From Acidobacteriota bacterium (GTDB taxonomy: Bacteria > Acidobacteriota > Thermoanaerobaculia > Multivoradales > JAHZIX01), in contig JAXHTF010000048.1 in NCBI GenBank assembly GCA_034211275.1, positions 1 to 37,894 on the forward strand: a stretch of DNA of 37,894 nucleotides, written 5' to 3'. Positions 25,101-33,304 of this stretch are shown here, in pieces (the first letter of the stretch is position 1; each line of letters starts with the position of its first letter). Position numbers and translations under genes: made by a program. The notes under the pieces were generated by a model. It was given only the letters and a program-made list of their open reading frames with translations. It was not told the DNA's origin and did no database searches.

Positions 25101-26160
25101 GCACGTCAACACCGTAGAGCGTCCGGGTTTGGTGGGTAACTACCTGTACATGGTCGACATCGAGACCGGTGACGTGCTCTACAAGCGGGCCGTCGACGGC
25201 GCGGTGCCCAGCGCTCCCGCCATCGTGGACCGCAACAGCGATCTCTACCTCGACTACATCTACGTCGGCACCACCGCCGGCAGTATGTACAAGGTGGATT
25301 TGACGGGCACGCCTCCGGTTCTCGACGCCATTACCGGCCGCATCGAGCCTGGTGTCAACGACGTGTGGGAGCCGTTCGCGATCTTCGACACCGATGGGCG
25401 CCCCATCTTCTATCCGCCGGCGGTGGTCAACGTCGCCGACCGCGGTGTTGTGGCGCTAGCCTTCGGCACCGGGGACCGCGAGGACCTCTGGCGCGAGGAT
25501 TCCAACCAGACGGGCCGCTTCTACGTGGTGGTGGACGACTTCTACACCGCCGCTTCCGGTGGCCTGCCGCTGGATGTGGACGACCTGGATGAGCTGGACT
25601 TCGAGGACTCCGGCTTCGACTTCACCGTCAACCGGCTCAAGAACGGCAACGGCTGGTGGGTCGACCTGCGCGAGTCGGAACGGCAGATCGCCAACGTCTT
25701 CAGCCTCAGTGGCATCACCATCTTCTCCACCTACGAGCCGGCGGATCCGGACACCGGTACCACCACCGGCGGCGACAACTTCTGCACCGAGACCGGCGAC
25801 AGCCGCATTTATGTGGTCTTCACCACCACCGGCGCAGCGGTTCGGCCCAGCGGTCACTACACCACCATCGGTGGCTTCCTCACCGGAATCTTCACCAAGC
25901 TGGGGCAGACCCAGAACGATCCGGACGATGACACTCCGGGCTCCCCGGGCTCTGATCCGGACGACCCCGCCGCCCAGACCGGCGATGTGCTCACCGACGA
26001 GCTGCGAGAAATCCGCGACAGCTTGAAGGATTTGTTCCCGGATCTCTGCCGGTTCGGCAACTTCACCATCAACATCTATACTCAGGAGCAGAATACGGGA
26101 CAGATTTTCATCGCCCCGGTGCCGATCTGCACCGTCCAGCACAACTGGAGGGATACTTGA
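22108..26160 (+). CDS. pilY1: PilY1-like pilus tip adhesin with von Willebrand A domain
   Basis: The 1350-residue protein has a signal peptide (about residues 1-28). A von Willebrand A domain follows at once, with MIDAS DTSGSM at residues 48-53 and a later MLTDGNETC. A long insertion, about residues 95-400, lies inside the vWA fold. The C-terminal PilY1 beta-propeller begins near MLIAGSNDGQVHAFDAG (about residue 773). It holds an EF-hand-like calcium site DRNSDLYLD (Asp1041, Asn1043, Asp1045, Asp1049), which in Pseudomonas PilY1 controls pilus extension and retraction. After the propeller comes an Asp/Pro/Gly-rich linker and a final ~60-residue module with two cysteines. PilY1 sits at the pilus tip with the minor pilins and in some species signals surface contact. 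Confidence 0.92.
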   Translation: MFTSIKRAHWLLASLAIFALGLAYGAFADDRNLLRDNAADPYVFILLDTSGSMNWAIGDYLPTLRADDPTSKMYQAKDALYQVVESLEDIHFGFTTFNQDDFRVRRKHWAYRALNEGIVVLRDPVTNEPVLTVPERGDVHIFGRAQECYDENPWVYIGCDSNNPARMWDDWEKRRVELYAKFGTTASIGDTDSYYIRGRRDVNDNDYRFQVTFQLLSGDYGDNIMRVRVIVRNTNKSSFFSYKDIDFQIVPESDQGFITWDLGPARKEINNREGFFEDDARETFVNSTCDGWEGNDDTWQDDYESVSFRLPSPNNPGIMEYGDVIPLNWDDKNRLKILDRLAPNRVIPGTDPTDSSFEPDFRIAPYITDNRVNSKLSIIQDLRVGQSSSVTEDPIVPLIIPRGSTPLGNSLEDFTEWYEGPNGDDGWEAMATTEDESFQCRNVYVLMLTDGNETCGSDAPAAATYLREEYGVRTYVIGFGLEGSDGGDTLDDIALAGGTLAPFRPQSADELVETLQSIFNNIRPDVSTFASAAVPSVQTNVSDKIVLSTFTPVKQSSVWSGRMDAYLSPLPLDADGRPVRDRLCGSTRNTACRLWDGGEELMDQSLEEAELDASLLVAGDDPVGLAVDQRRLFYSPVIGSASAVPQARRYFWHDDADAVGLWEDLIFGLGIPSDPAPSAAYDAAKVRAQDVLVDTYRVKHDTIEIRQPDGSFITEPIDFVLGDIFHSDPIVVDRPNDFKLFSIDKETNGKPCDDNADPNPGYRCFFEKHLYRRKMLIAGSNDGQVHAFDAGIMREVNNAGDIEREFDNGTGREIFSFIPRVAMDDVRDLSEEIDESGHRFIVDGRLVPGDVFIDPLHSGTPSADEREWRTVTVAGMREGGRAIYAMDITQPDDLTNGIESGYDLNNIPEPLSGTDGSASDFVPSCINGGAECGTLPFPAMLWEFTDLSDEDPNGTPGDGFPDLGDTWSIPNIGLIKVDDGTNEVDRWVAVFGGGIDPEHVNTVERPGLVGNYLYMVDIETGDVLYKRAVDGAVPSAPAIVDRNSDLYLDYIYVGTTAGSMYKVDLTGTPPVLDAITGRIEPGVNDVWEPFAIFDTDGRPIFYPPAVVNVADRGVVALAFGTGDREDLWREDSNQTGRFYVVVDDFYTAASGGLPLDVDDLDELDFEDSGFDFTVNRLKNGNGWWVDLRESERQIANVFSLSGITIFSTYEPADPDTGTTTGGDNFCTETGDSRIYVVFTTTGAAVRPSGHYTTIGGFLTGIFTKLGQTQNDPDDDTPGSPGSDPDDPAAQTGDVLTDELREIRDSLKDLFPDLCRFGNFTINIYTQEQNTGQIFIAPVPICTVQHNWRDT

Positions 26161-26918
26161 TGACCCGATTGCTCTTGAAGCTGACCTCGTTCGCCCTCGC
26201 CGTCACGGTCCTCGCCGTGCCGGCGGCGGCGGACTGGTTGGTCACGCGGGATGGTTCCCGCATCGAAACTGATGGGCCGTGGGAGGAACGGGGGCGGCTC
26301 ATCGTCTTTACCACCGCTAGTGGCGACCTGGCCTCGATTCGAACCTCGGAGGTCGATCTCGAGGCCAGCCGCGCGGCCACCGAGGAGGCGTTGGCTCCCG
26401 CCGCGGAGGCTGAGCCGGAGGAGGTCGCGGTGCGCGAGGATCCTGTCCTCGTGCTCACCGACGACGACGTGCGCCAGGTCGACCCCAGCGAGTTCATCGA
26501 AGACGGAGAGGAAGAGGCCGGCGAAGAGGTGGAAGCCTCGGCGGCCGACCTGGTGGTCACCAGCTGGCAGCAGCTGGAACCGCCGGCCGGTGGCGGCGTG
26601 ACCATCCAGGGCACGCTGCGCAACAACGGTCAGGCGGTAGCTACCCAAGTGCGCGTCAACGTCACGGTCTTCGACACCGAAGGTGAATCCATGGGGACCG
26701 AGGAAGCGGTGCTCACCAGCAACACTATGGGGCCGGGGGAAGCGATCAATTTCCGCGCCCTCTTCCCCGATGTCCAGACCGTGGATCAGGCGACCTTCGC
26801 AGTGACCAACAACGCCTTCGCCGCCGACTCCGGAGCGGACGAAGACGGCGAAGGGGACGACATCGAGCCCGCTGCGGTGGACGACGAGCCTCTCGAGGAC
26901 GAGCCTGCGGCGGAGTAG
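26160..26918 (+). CDS. Secreted FxLYD-domain protein, last gene of the minor-pilin operon
   Basis: A signal peptide (about residues 1-24, ending VPAAA) precedes a short module (DWLVTRDGSRIETDGPWE, then a Gly-rich turn and VDLEAS). An acidic, Glu/Ala-rich linker follows, and then an FxLYD-type beta-sandwich beginning VTIQGTLRNNGQ and continuing with VRVNVTVFD. The last 30 residues are strongly acidic. FxLYD domains are extracellular and found in surface or envelope proteins; no enzyme activity is expected. ATG 26160 overlaps the pilY1 stop (TTGATG, TGA 26158-26160), so the protein is made together with the tip adhesin. A role as PilY1 partner or chaperone is inference. Confidence 0.75.
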   Translation: MTRLLLKLTSFALAVTVLAVPAAADWLVTRDGSRIETDGPWEERGRLIVFTTASGDLASIRTSEVDLEASRAATEEALAPAAEAEPEEVAVREDPVLVLTDDDVRQVDPSEFIEDGEEEAGEEVEASAADLVVTSWQQLEPPAGGGVTIQGTLRNNGQAVATQVRVNVTVFDTEGESMGTEEAVLTSNTMGPGEAINFRALFPDVQTVDQATFAVTNNAFAADSGADEDGEGDDIEPAAVDDEPLEDEPAAE

Positions 26919-26988
26919 GTTGGGGGTCGGGGCCGGTCAGCCTGACTCCCCGGCATTCTCTCGGATAGTTGGCGGCGGTCGTCGAGTC

Positions 26989-27132
26989 AGCCCCGCCCCG
27001 GGATCAATCCCGGGGCTACCCAGTCTCCGCCGGATGAATCCGGCTCCCAGAATCTCGGCCCGCCGATCTCGCGTTCCGAAGCCGGCAGAGCCGGCGGTAT
27101 GTGAGTAGCCCGGGGATTGGATCCCCGGGCGG
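26989..27132. repeat. Cluster of REP-like palindromes between convergent genes
   Basis: The gap 26919-27253 holds no gene but several palindromes. CCCCGGGATCAATCCCGGGG lies at 26996-27015, GCCGGATGAATCCGGC at 27029-27044, GCCGGC twice at about 27080-27096, and GCCCGGGGATTGGATCCCCGGGC at 27108-27130 (given here as a hairpin; key core GGGGATTGGATCCCC). The outer two elements are flanked by GTAG/CTAC in inverted orientation. Extragenic palindromes of this kind sit between converging transcription units and may terminate transcription. The related hairpin at 30751 suggests a dispersed family. Confidence 0.7.
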
Positions 27133-27253
27133 AGGTGCTGGAACCACAGCCCTTTCCTATCATCCACCTTTGCCGGACTGGTTCCTCGCTCCCGCGCTCC
27201 GGTGTGGGAGCCGATGGGAGACGCTCCAGCGTCGGGGGTGGGCCGAGGCTCCC

Positions 27254-28621
27254 CTACGACCGATACTTCGGATACCCCTCCAGATCGTATTGCTGGACCC
27301 GTCGCAGTACCGTTCGGTAGCTCACCCCCAGCAAGTCCGCCGCCCGTCGCTTGTCGCCGTCGGCTTCCTCCAGCGCACGCCGTAGTCTGTTCTCTTCGTC
27401 GTCCCCGTCCGCTTCGGAGGCGTCCCGGCGGTCCGCCAGGAACGGCTCCAAGTCCTCGGCGTCCAGCCGCGGGCCCTCGGCGACGATGGCGGTGCGTTCC
27501 AAGACGTTGGCCAGCTCCCGTACATTGCCCGGCCATTGATGGGTCCCGAGGGCCGCCTCTGCCTCCTTCGACAGCCGAAGGGCTGGTCGCCCCAGCCGCT
27601 GGGCGATGCCCCGCAGCAGGTGGCGAGCCAGAGGCGCCAGATCCGACGGGCGCCGGCGTAGCGGCGGCAGCTCGATGGGGAAGATCTCCAGCCGGTAGTA
27701 GAGGTCCGCCCGAAAACTGCCGGCCTCCACCATCTCTGCCAGCGGACGGTTGGTGGCGGCCACCAGCCGCACGTCGGCGGTGAGGGTGCGGCTGCCGCCC
27801 ACCCGCTCGAAGGTGCGCTCCTCCAGCACCCGCAGGACCTTCGCCTGCACCGCCAGGGGGAGCTCGCCGATTTCGTCGAGGAAGAGAGTTCCCTTGGAGG
27901 CCACCTCGAAACGCCCCGCCTGGCGCCGGTCGGCGCCGGTGAACGCTCCCTTCTCGTGACCGAAGAGCTCGTTCTCCATCAGCTCTGCGGGCAGTGCGGC
28001 GCAGTTGACCGCCACGAAGGGACCGGAGGCTCGGGACGAGAGCTGATGTAGGGCCTGGGCGAAGAGCTCCTTGCCGGTACCGCTCTCGCCGGTGAGGAGG
28101 ACGGTGCTGTCGGTGGGGGCGACTCGCTGCAGTAGCCGCAGGGCCGCCCGGAGCAGCGGATGGGAACCGACGATGACCGGCCCGCCGGAAGGTTCGAAGA
28201 CTCCTTCGCCGGGTCGCACCGCGGTGCTCACCAGCTCCAGCAGGGTGTCCACCTCCACCGGCTTCTCCAGGAAGTCGAAGGCGCCGAGCTTCATCGCCTC
28301 CACCGCGTCGCTCACGGTGCCGAAGGCGGTCATCACCACCACCGGTGGCTGGGGCTTGCAACGACGGCTGGCGGCCAGCACTTCGAGCCCCGAGGCGCCG
28401 GGCAGCTTGAGGTCCGTAAGCACCAGATCGTAGCCGGCCTGAGACAGCCGCTGGATGGCCCGAGCACCGTCCTCCACCGGTTCCGGCCGGAAGCCTTCTT
28501 GCTCCAAGGCGCGGCACAGCAGCCGGCGCAGGGAATCGCGATCCTCCACCACCAGGATGGACGCTGGCGGTCGCTCGGTGGCCGGAGCGTCTTCTGAGCG
28601 GGCAGGATCCGAGAGGCTCAT
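27254..28621 (-). CDS. pilR: PilR/NtrC-like sigma-54-dependent response regulator
   Basis: The 455-residue product has three domains. A receiver domain has Asp70 as phospho-acceptor (VLTDLKLPG) and a Lys in FLEKP. The AAA+ sigma-54 activation domain carries Walker A GESGTGKE (178-185), the sigma-54-contact loop GAFTGA (225-230), FLDEIGEL and the arginine-finger region. A C-terminal Fis-type helix-turn-helix follows ([20 protein letters not shown]). It should hydrolyse ATP to open sigma-54 promoters; the three -24/-12 promoters in this locus are the likely targets, with the kinase at 16987 as partner. ATG 28621 overlaps the selA stop as ATGA, so it is translated from a selA transcript, an unusual coupling. 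Confidence 0.9.
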   Translation of the reverse strand: MSLSDPARSEDAPATERPPASILVVEDRDSLRRLLCRALEQEGFRPEPVEDGARAIQRLSQAGYDLVLTDLKLPGASGLEVLAASRRCKPQPPVVVMTAFGTVSDAVEAMKLGAFDFLEKPVEVDTLLELVSTAVRPGEGVFEPSGGPVIVGSHPLLRAALRLLQRVAPTDSTVLLTGESGTGKELFAQALHQLSSRASGPFVAVNCAALPAELMENELFGHEKGAFTGADRRQAGRFEVASKGTLFLDEIGELPLAVQAKVLRVLEERTFERVGGSRTLTADVRLVAATNRPLAEMVEAGSFRADLYYRLEIFPIELPPLRRRPSDLAPLARHLLRGIAQRLGRPALRLSKEAEAALGTHQWPGNVRELANVLERTAIVAEGPRLDAEDLEPFLADRRDASEADGDDEENRLRRALEEADGDKRRAADLLGVSYRTVLRRVQQYDLEGYPKYRS

Positions 28622-30072
28622 GACCTGGATTCCTGAAGGTGGCTGGCCGCCGCCAGCACCGCCGAGATCAGCGCCTCGTCGTCCTGCGAGTGGACGGTGC
28701 GCAGATCGAGAATTAGCCGGCCGTCCCGCAAGTAGCCCACCACCGCCGGCTTGCCCAGGCGCAGGCGGCGCAGGAGGGATTCGCTGCCGGGGAGTGCCAG
28801 GGCTCTGCCCGTCACCGGTCGCTCCGGAGCGGAGCCGCCTCCGACGAACCCGTCGGCGTCGACGATGTGGACTCCCTCCAGGGCGGAGCTCAGGCGCCGG
28901 GCCATGGCGGAGAGCCGTTCCTCGTGAGCTGCCCCATCCGGCCACAGGCGATCCATCGGCAGCGGCCGATCCAAGAGGTGGTGCCGCAACACCAGCTCGA
29001 GGGTCGCCAGGGCCGACCGGTCCGGTCGTAGGGCGCGAGAGAAGGGATGGCGCCGGCACCGGGTGATCAAGTCATCCCGTCCCGCCAGCAGCCCGGCCTG
29101 TGGCCCCCCTAGGAGCTTGTCGCCGCTGCCGCAGACCAGGTCGCAGCCGTCCGCCAGCAGCTGTTGGAAGCTGGGGTGGTCCCGCAGCTGGGGGGCATTG
29201 TGGGGGCGTAGCAGGCCGCTGCCTTCGTCCACCAGCAGTGGCACGCCGTGCTCTCGTCCCAGCTTCGCCAGCTCTGCCGGGGACACCGAGGCGGTGAAGC
29301 CGCTGATGCGGTAATTGCTGGGAAAAACCTTGAGCAGCAGGCCGACGCCCCCATCGCCGGAGTCGCCGTCCTGAATGCTACCGTCCCGAATGTTGCCTTC
29401 CAGGGCCGCGGCGTAGTCCTCCAGGCGGGTGCGGTTGGTGGTGCCCACTTCCACCAGCTCGGCTCCGGCGGCGGTGAGCATGTCGGGGATGCGGAACGAG
29501 CCGCCGATTTCCACCAATTCTCCCCGGGACACCAGTACGCGGCGCCCGCGGGCGAGGGTGGCGAGGACCAGTACCATGGCGGCGGCGTTGTTGTTTACCA
29601 CCAGGCTGCGGGGAGCACCGGTGAGGGCGCACAGCAGGCTCTCCACCCGATAGTTGCGGTCGCCCCGGCGGCCGCTGTCGAGGTCCATCTCCAGGTCGCA
29701 GTAGGCGTCGAGCAGGGCGGGGAGGCGCTCGGTGATCTCCGGCGGCAGCGGCGCCCGGCCGAGGTTGGTGTGGAGAAAGATGCCGGTGGCGTTGAGAACC
29801 CGCCGCAGGGGAGTGCCGAACTGCTCCTGCAGCCGGCGGGCGAGGCTCCCGGGCAGCTCTTCCAAGGCTGTCTCCAGCCTGGCGGAGGCATCGTCATCGC
29901 CTCCTTGCCAGGCGGCGATGCGGTCCCGGAGATGGTCCAGCTGTCGCTGAGCTTGGACCCGCACCGCCTCCCGTCCGTATAATCCAATGAGCTCGCTGAC
30001 CGTGGACTCGCCGAGCAAGCGGTCGACGGCCGGCAGCCGGCGTCGGAGATCAGGCGTGGACGATGCGCTCAT
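28618..30072 (-). CDS. selA: L-seryl-tRNA(Sec) selenium transferase
   Basis: SelA converts seryl-tRNA(Sec) to selenocysteinyl-tRNA(Sec) using selenophosphate and pyridoxal phosphate in the cytoplasm. The 484-residue protein has the family N-terminus ([12 protein letters not shown]) and the substrate region [15 protein letters not shown]. The PLP lysine lies in [14 protein letters not shown], as in known SelA. I start at ATG 30072; an in-frame extension to 30174 crosses into the promoter region. No selB, selD or selC is visible in this window, so the rest of the pathway must lie elsewhere. The stop overlaps the pilR start. Confidence 0.95.
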   Translation of the reverse strand: MSASSTPDLRRRLPAVDRLLGESTVSELIGLYGREAVRVQAQRQLDHLRDRIAAWQGGDDDASARLETALEELPGSLARRLQEQFGTPLRRVLNATGIFLHTNLGRAPLPPEITERLPALLDAYCDLEMDLDSGRRGDRNYRVESLLCALTGAPRSLVVNNNAAAMVLVLATLARGRRVLVSRGELVEIGGSFRIPDMLTAAGAELVEVGTTNRTRLEDYAAALEGNIRDGSIQDGDSGDGGVGLLLKVFPSNYRISGFTASVSPAELAKLGREHGVPLLVDEGSGLLRPHNAPQLRDHPSFQQLLADGCDLVCGSGDKLLGGPQAGLLAGRDDLITRCRRHPFSRALRPDRSALATLELVLRHHLLDRPLPMDRLWPDGAAHEERLSAMARRLSSALEGVHIVDADGFVGGGSAPERPVTGRALALPGSESLLRRLRLGKPAVVGYLRDGRLILDLRTVHSQDDEALISAVLAAASHLQESRS

Positions 30073-30164
30073 GACAGCCTCGATTGTAGCCCGAGGCCCC
30101 CAGCTAGGGTGAAAGGAAGCGACTTCCGCCGCGTAGCCGAGGATAGCGAAGTTTAGGAAGACCG

Positions 30165-30743
30165 ATGGATCCATTTGACTCCTACCGCAAGCCCCAACAG
30201 GAAGAGCGTCAGTCCATGGACGGCGACTTTCAGCGCTTCGAGCGTGACCTGAAGCGGCTGCGGGTGGAATTCGAGAAATTCTTCAACGGCGCCCTGGCGG
30301 TGCCGCCGGAAGACCAACAGCAGCGGCTGGCCAATGAGCTACGGCGCATGCGCACCACGCCTCAAATGACTTCCGCGGAGAGCTTTCGCCTCAACGGACT
30401 GGAGGCTCGCTTCAATAGTTACTGCGAGCTCTTCGGCCGGCGTCAGCGTGACCTGGAGGAAGGCCGTACAGCGGCCGCCAAGCGGGCCGCCATGGCTCAG
30501 CGGGCGGATCCCGAGGCGGGGATGACGGTGCGCGAGAATCTTTCCTCGGAAGTGGTGGAGGCGCTCTTCGAAGGCCTCTGCCGCGGGGCCGAGCCGCCGC
30601 GATTCGACCTCGATACCTTCGGTCGCTACTTGGGCAAGCAGCTCGACCAGATCCGAGAGAAATCCGGCAACCAGGCGGTGCAATTCCGCGTCGAGCGGGA
30701 CGGCACCAAAATGAAGCTGAAGGCAAAACCGATTCGAGAATAG
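30165..30743 (+). CDS. MXAN_5187 C-terminal-domain-like protein
   Basis: A 192-residue, largely helical, charged protein without signal peptide or membrane segments. Its ending (VQFRVERDG, then KMKLKAKPIRE) and the middle NGLEARFNSYCELF resemble the MXAN_5187 C-terminal domain known from myxobacteria and relatives, whose function is unknown. The family match is from memory of the pattern and is moderate. ATG 30165 has AGGAAG a few bases upstream. It is divergent from selA across a 92-base promoter region and lies in the same direction as the TPR gene. Confidence 0.75.
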   Translation: MDPFDSYRKPQQEERQSMDGDFQRFERDLKRLRVEFEKFFNGALAVPPEDQQQRLANELRRMRTTPQMTSAESFRLNGLEARFNSYCELFGRRQRDLEEGRTAAAKRAAMAQRADPEAGMTVRENLSSEVVEALFEGLCRGAEPPRFDLDTFGRYLGKQLDQIREKSGNQAVQFRVERDGTKMKLKAKPIRE

Positions 30744-30750
30744 CTTGGGC

Positions 30751-30769
30751 GCCGGGGTGGATCCCCGGC
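30751..30769. repeat. Hairpin related to the REP-like palindromes at 26989
   Basis: GCCGGGG pairs with CCCCGGC around TGGAT. The GGGG-TGGAT-CCCC core matches the element at 27108-27130. It sits in the 54-base gap between two same-strand genes and could cap the upstream transcript. Confidence 0.6.
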
Positions 30770-30797
30770 TCGTATGCCAACATTGGAGAGTACTGAC

Positions 30798-31934
30798 GTG
30801 AAGAAAACCATCCCCTGGGTTCTGGTTCTGGCCTCGATCATCGCCGGCGGCGCTCTGGTCGCCATGACCACCACGCCGCCCAATCTATCCAAGGCCCTGG
30901 AAGCCCAGCAGCAGCGGGTGACCGAGAATCCCGCCGACCCCGCGGCCTACAACGACCTGGGGAATCTTCTGGTCCTGGCCGAGCGCCTCGACGAGGCGGA
31001 GGAGGCCTACCGCGAGGCTATCGATCTGGCTCCCGAGGAGGCCCAGGCCCACTTCAATCTGGCCTTGCTGCTGCAGCGGACTCGCCAGCCCGGGGCCGCC
31101 GCCAAACAGCTCCAGACCGTCCTCGACCTCGAGCCGGAGAATGCCTGGGCTCACTATCAGCTGGGCTCGATCTACGAGGGCAAGGGCTCCAAGGGCCAGG
31201 CGATCCATCACTACGGCCGCGCCTTCGCCCTCGACCATCGGCTGGCGGACGCCAAGTTCAATCCCCAGGTGATCGAGAATCGGCTGGTGGTGGAGTCGAT
31301 GCTCAAGGGTTACCCGGAGGTCGCCGCGCGGCCCATCGCCCCGTCGGCCTACGGAGGGCCGGGGCCGATCCGGGATCTGATGATCGCCCGAGACGCCATG
31401 GAAGACCTCATCGAGGACGAGAACGGCGAGGGTGAGGACGCCATGGCCGCGGAGTCCGAAATGGGCCAATCCGAGATGGACAAGTCCGAGATGGGCAAGT
31501 CCGGGGAGGCCCGCTCCCAGGCGAGCTGGGCGGGGAGCGAGGACTCGGAGGAACCGGCGGCGGGAGCCCTGCCGGCCGGTGAGGCCGGCGATGAGATGGT
31601 CGAAGAGGACGATGAGCCCCGCACCCGCGTGCTCAACTCCAGCAGCATCGACCGCGGCAGCGCCACCGGTCAGGCGGTGCCCATGGGCCGCGGCCGCTCC
31701 AGCGCCCGCGGTCGCAGCAGCGGTGGCCGGAGCACTACCACCTTCGGGAGCGGGACCCGCACGACCCGTCCGTCCCGGTCTACCTCCTCCGGCCGTTCCG
31801 GCACCCGCAGCCGGGTCCCCTACGTGCCGCCTTCCAGCAGCACCGGCAGCTTGGATCTGGACCTCATTCCCCAGCGCTACCGCGGGGTGGCTCCGTCGGA
31901 GACTCAACCCGTCGGTGCTTCACCGGCGGGCTGA
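30798..31934 (+). CDS. Membrane-anchored TPR protein with a low-complexity Arg/Ser tail
   Basis: An N-terminal basic segment and hydrophobic helix (about residues 5-23) form a signal anchor or signal peptide. Three to four tetratricopeptide repeats follow, with landmarks AAYNDLGNLLVLAERLDEAE, AHFNLALLLQRT and AHYQLGSIYEGKG, predicting a protein-interaction role. A long low-complexity region comes next: a degenerate SEMxxSEM repeat, an acidic part, then a segment very rich in Arg, Ser, Gly and Thr. A conserved-looking end (LDLDLIPQRYRG) closes the protein. I choose GTG 30798 because GGAGAG at 30785-30790 fits it; ATG 30774 would add eight residues. Confidence 0.8.
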   Translation: MKKTIPWVLVLASIIAGGALVAMTTTPPNLSKALEAQQQRVTENPADPAAYNDLGNLLVLAERLDEAEEAYREAIDLAPEEAQAHFNLALLLQRTRQPGAAAKQLQTVLDLEPENAWAHYQLGSIYEGKGSKGQAIHHYGRAFALDHRLADAKFNPQVIENRLVVESMLKGYPEVAARPIAPSAYGGPGPIRDLMIARDAMEDLIEDENGEGEDAMAAESEMGQSEMDKSEMGKSGEARSQASWAGSEDSEEPAAGALPAGEAGDEMVEEDDEPRTRVLNSSSIDRGSATGQAVPMGRGRSSARGRSSGGRSTTTFGSGTRTTRPSRSTSSGRSGTRSRVPYVPPSSSTGSLDLDLIPQRYRGVAPSETQPVGASPAG

Positions 31935-31964
31935 GGGGCGAAGCGAGCCGCTGGGAGCTCGGGA

Positions 31965-31992
31965 ACGGGCTACTCAGGACGGGCTACTCAGG
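31965..31992. repeat. Perfect 14-base tandem duplication across the pmbA stop
   Basis: ACGGGCTACTCAGG occurs at 31965-31978 and again at 31979-31992. The second copy carries the pmbA stop codon (TCA on the plus strand, 31988-31990). Confidence 0.8.
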
Positions 31993-33304
31993 CCGGGCCG
32001 CGGAGCTCCAGGCCGGTGACCAATGCGCTGGGGCTGCCGATCATCGCGCCGAAAGGCAGCAGCTGAAGATCTCGGGCGACGCCCTGAAGGCCGTGGAAAA
32101 AGGCGGTGATGGAGCCGCATAGGTGGGTCCCGGTGATCGGCGAGGTGGCTCGACCGCCGCGCACTTCGAAGCCGCAGACCGGCAGCCGGAAGGAGTCCTC
32201 CTCGAGCTCGAAATGCCCCGGCCCGGTGGTGTCCAGAAGGTAGTAGCCGCGGGTGACCTCCTGCAGGAGCTCCGAAGCGCGCACGTTGGGGCGCGGCCGT
32301 AGATAGAGGTGGGTGGCTCCGGCGCGGGGCAGATCCCGCCAGCCCGGCCGGCGGCTGCAACCGATGGGGCGGGTCTGGCCTTCCTGCCCCTGCCACCATG
32401 GAACCAGAGCCTGCCGGAACTTGCCTCGGTCGGCGATCAACACCTCGCGAGTGGCTACTCCCTCACCGTCTACCGGTGCTTCCAGCACGCCGCCGGGAAG
32501 GCGGCCGTCGTCGAGCACCGTCAACGCCTCGCTGCCCAGGCGTCCCCGGCGGCTCGACAGCTCGGCGGCGCGGCGGCCAGCGTTGGGGCCTACGAAGAGG
32601 GGAAGCAGCCCCTCCAGCATGCGCACCATCACCGGCGGTGCTAGCAGCAGCTCCCCGCGGTCCCGCTGCCGGGGCCGGCCCAGTCGTTGCACCGTCAGCA
32701 AGTCCGCTAGCCGCCGAGCCAGGCTGCCGGGCTCGAAGCGCCGGGCCTCGCGCTCCGCTAGGTAGAGCTCGGCGCGAATTTCCGGCTTCTCGCGGTCTCG
32801 GGCTTCCAGACGCAAGGCCGCCAGCCGCCCGCGGTGGCGCACCGCCACGTCTCGCCGGCTGGCGATCTCCACCTCGAAGGCGCCGTCCTCCAGGGCTGCG
32901 TGCATCAATCGGGCGCTGGCCAGCTCCTCTTCCAGGGCGCGGGAGATGGCGTCCAGGAGGGTGTGGCCTTCCGCTTCGCCAATCAGCGGGGCGTCGAAGT
33001 CCGAAGGTTCCTTCCACGGGGGCGCCACCACCGGTGTCGGCAAGCGTAGCGGCCGGCCATCGGCCTCGGGCCAGACCGCATCCGGCCGCGGTGGTCCTTC
33101 GCCGGCAGCGAAGAACGACCCCCGGCGGTCGCCGGCCCGCACCGCCCAGCCTTGCTCCTTGCTGGTGGTGGAATGGCTGCGGCCGTCGCGGCGTTCCAGC
33201 CGCCGGGAGCGTCCGCGCTTGGCGTAGACCTCTACCTCCTCGTAGCGGCCGTCATCGAGGCGGGAGAGCACTGCCAGAGTTTCCGCCACCGCCGGCGAGG
33301 TCAT
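31988..33304 (-). CDS. pmbA: TldD/PmbA family protein, PmbA-like (TldE) subunit
   Basis: The 438-residue protein is the non-catalytic partner of a TldD/TldE metalloprotease. TldE subunits keep the fold but lack the zinc HExxxH motif, and none is seen here. Visible family elements are DAISRALEEE in the N-terminal half, and PSALVTGLELRG at the C-terminus. ATG 33304 overlaps the tldD stop as ATGA, which fits equal production of both halves. In E. coli TldD/TldE trims microcin B17 precursor and degrades the CcdA antitoxin. The stop codon lies in a 14-base tandem duplication. Confidence 0.85.
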   Translation of the reverse strand: MTSPAVAETLAVLSRLDDGRYEEVEVYAKRGRSRRLERRDGRSHSTTSKEQGWAVRAGDRRGSFFAAGEGPPRPDAVWPEADGRPLRLPTPVVAPPWKEPSDFDAPLIGEAEGHTLLDAISRALEEELASARLMHAALEDGAFEVEIASRRDVAVRHRGRLAALRLEARDREKPEIRAELYLAEREARRFEPGSLARRLADLLTVQRLGRPRQRDRGELLLAPPVMVRMLEGLLPLFVGPNAGRRAAELSSRRGRLGSEALTVLDDGRLPGGVLEAPVDGEGVATREVLIADRGKFRQALVPWWQGQEGQTRPIGCSRRPGWRDLPRAGATHLYLRPRPNVRASELLQEVTRGYYLLDTTGPGHFELEEDSFRLPVCGFEVRGGRATSPITGTHLCGSITAFFHGLQGVARDLQLLPFGAMIGSPSALVTGLELRGPA

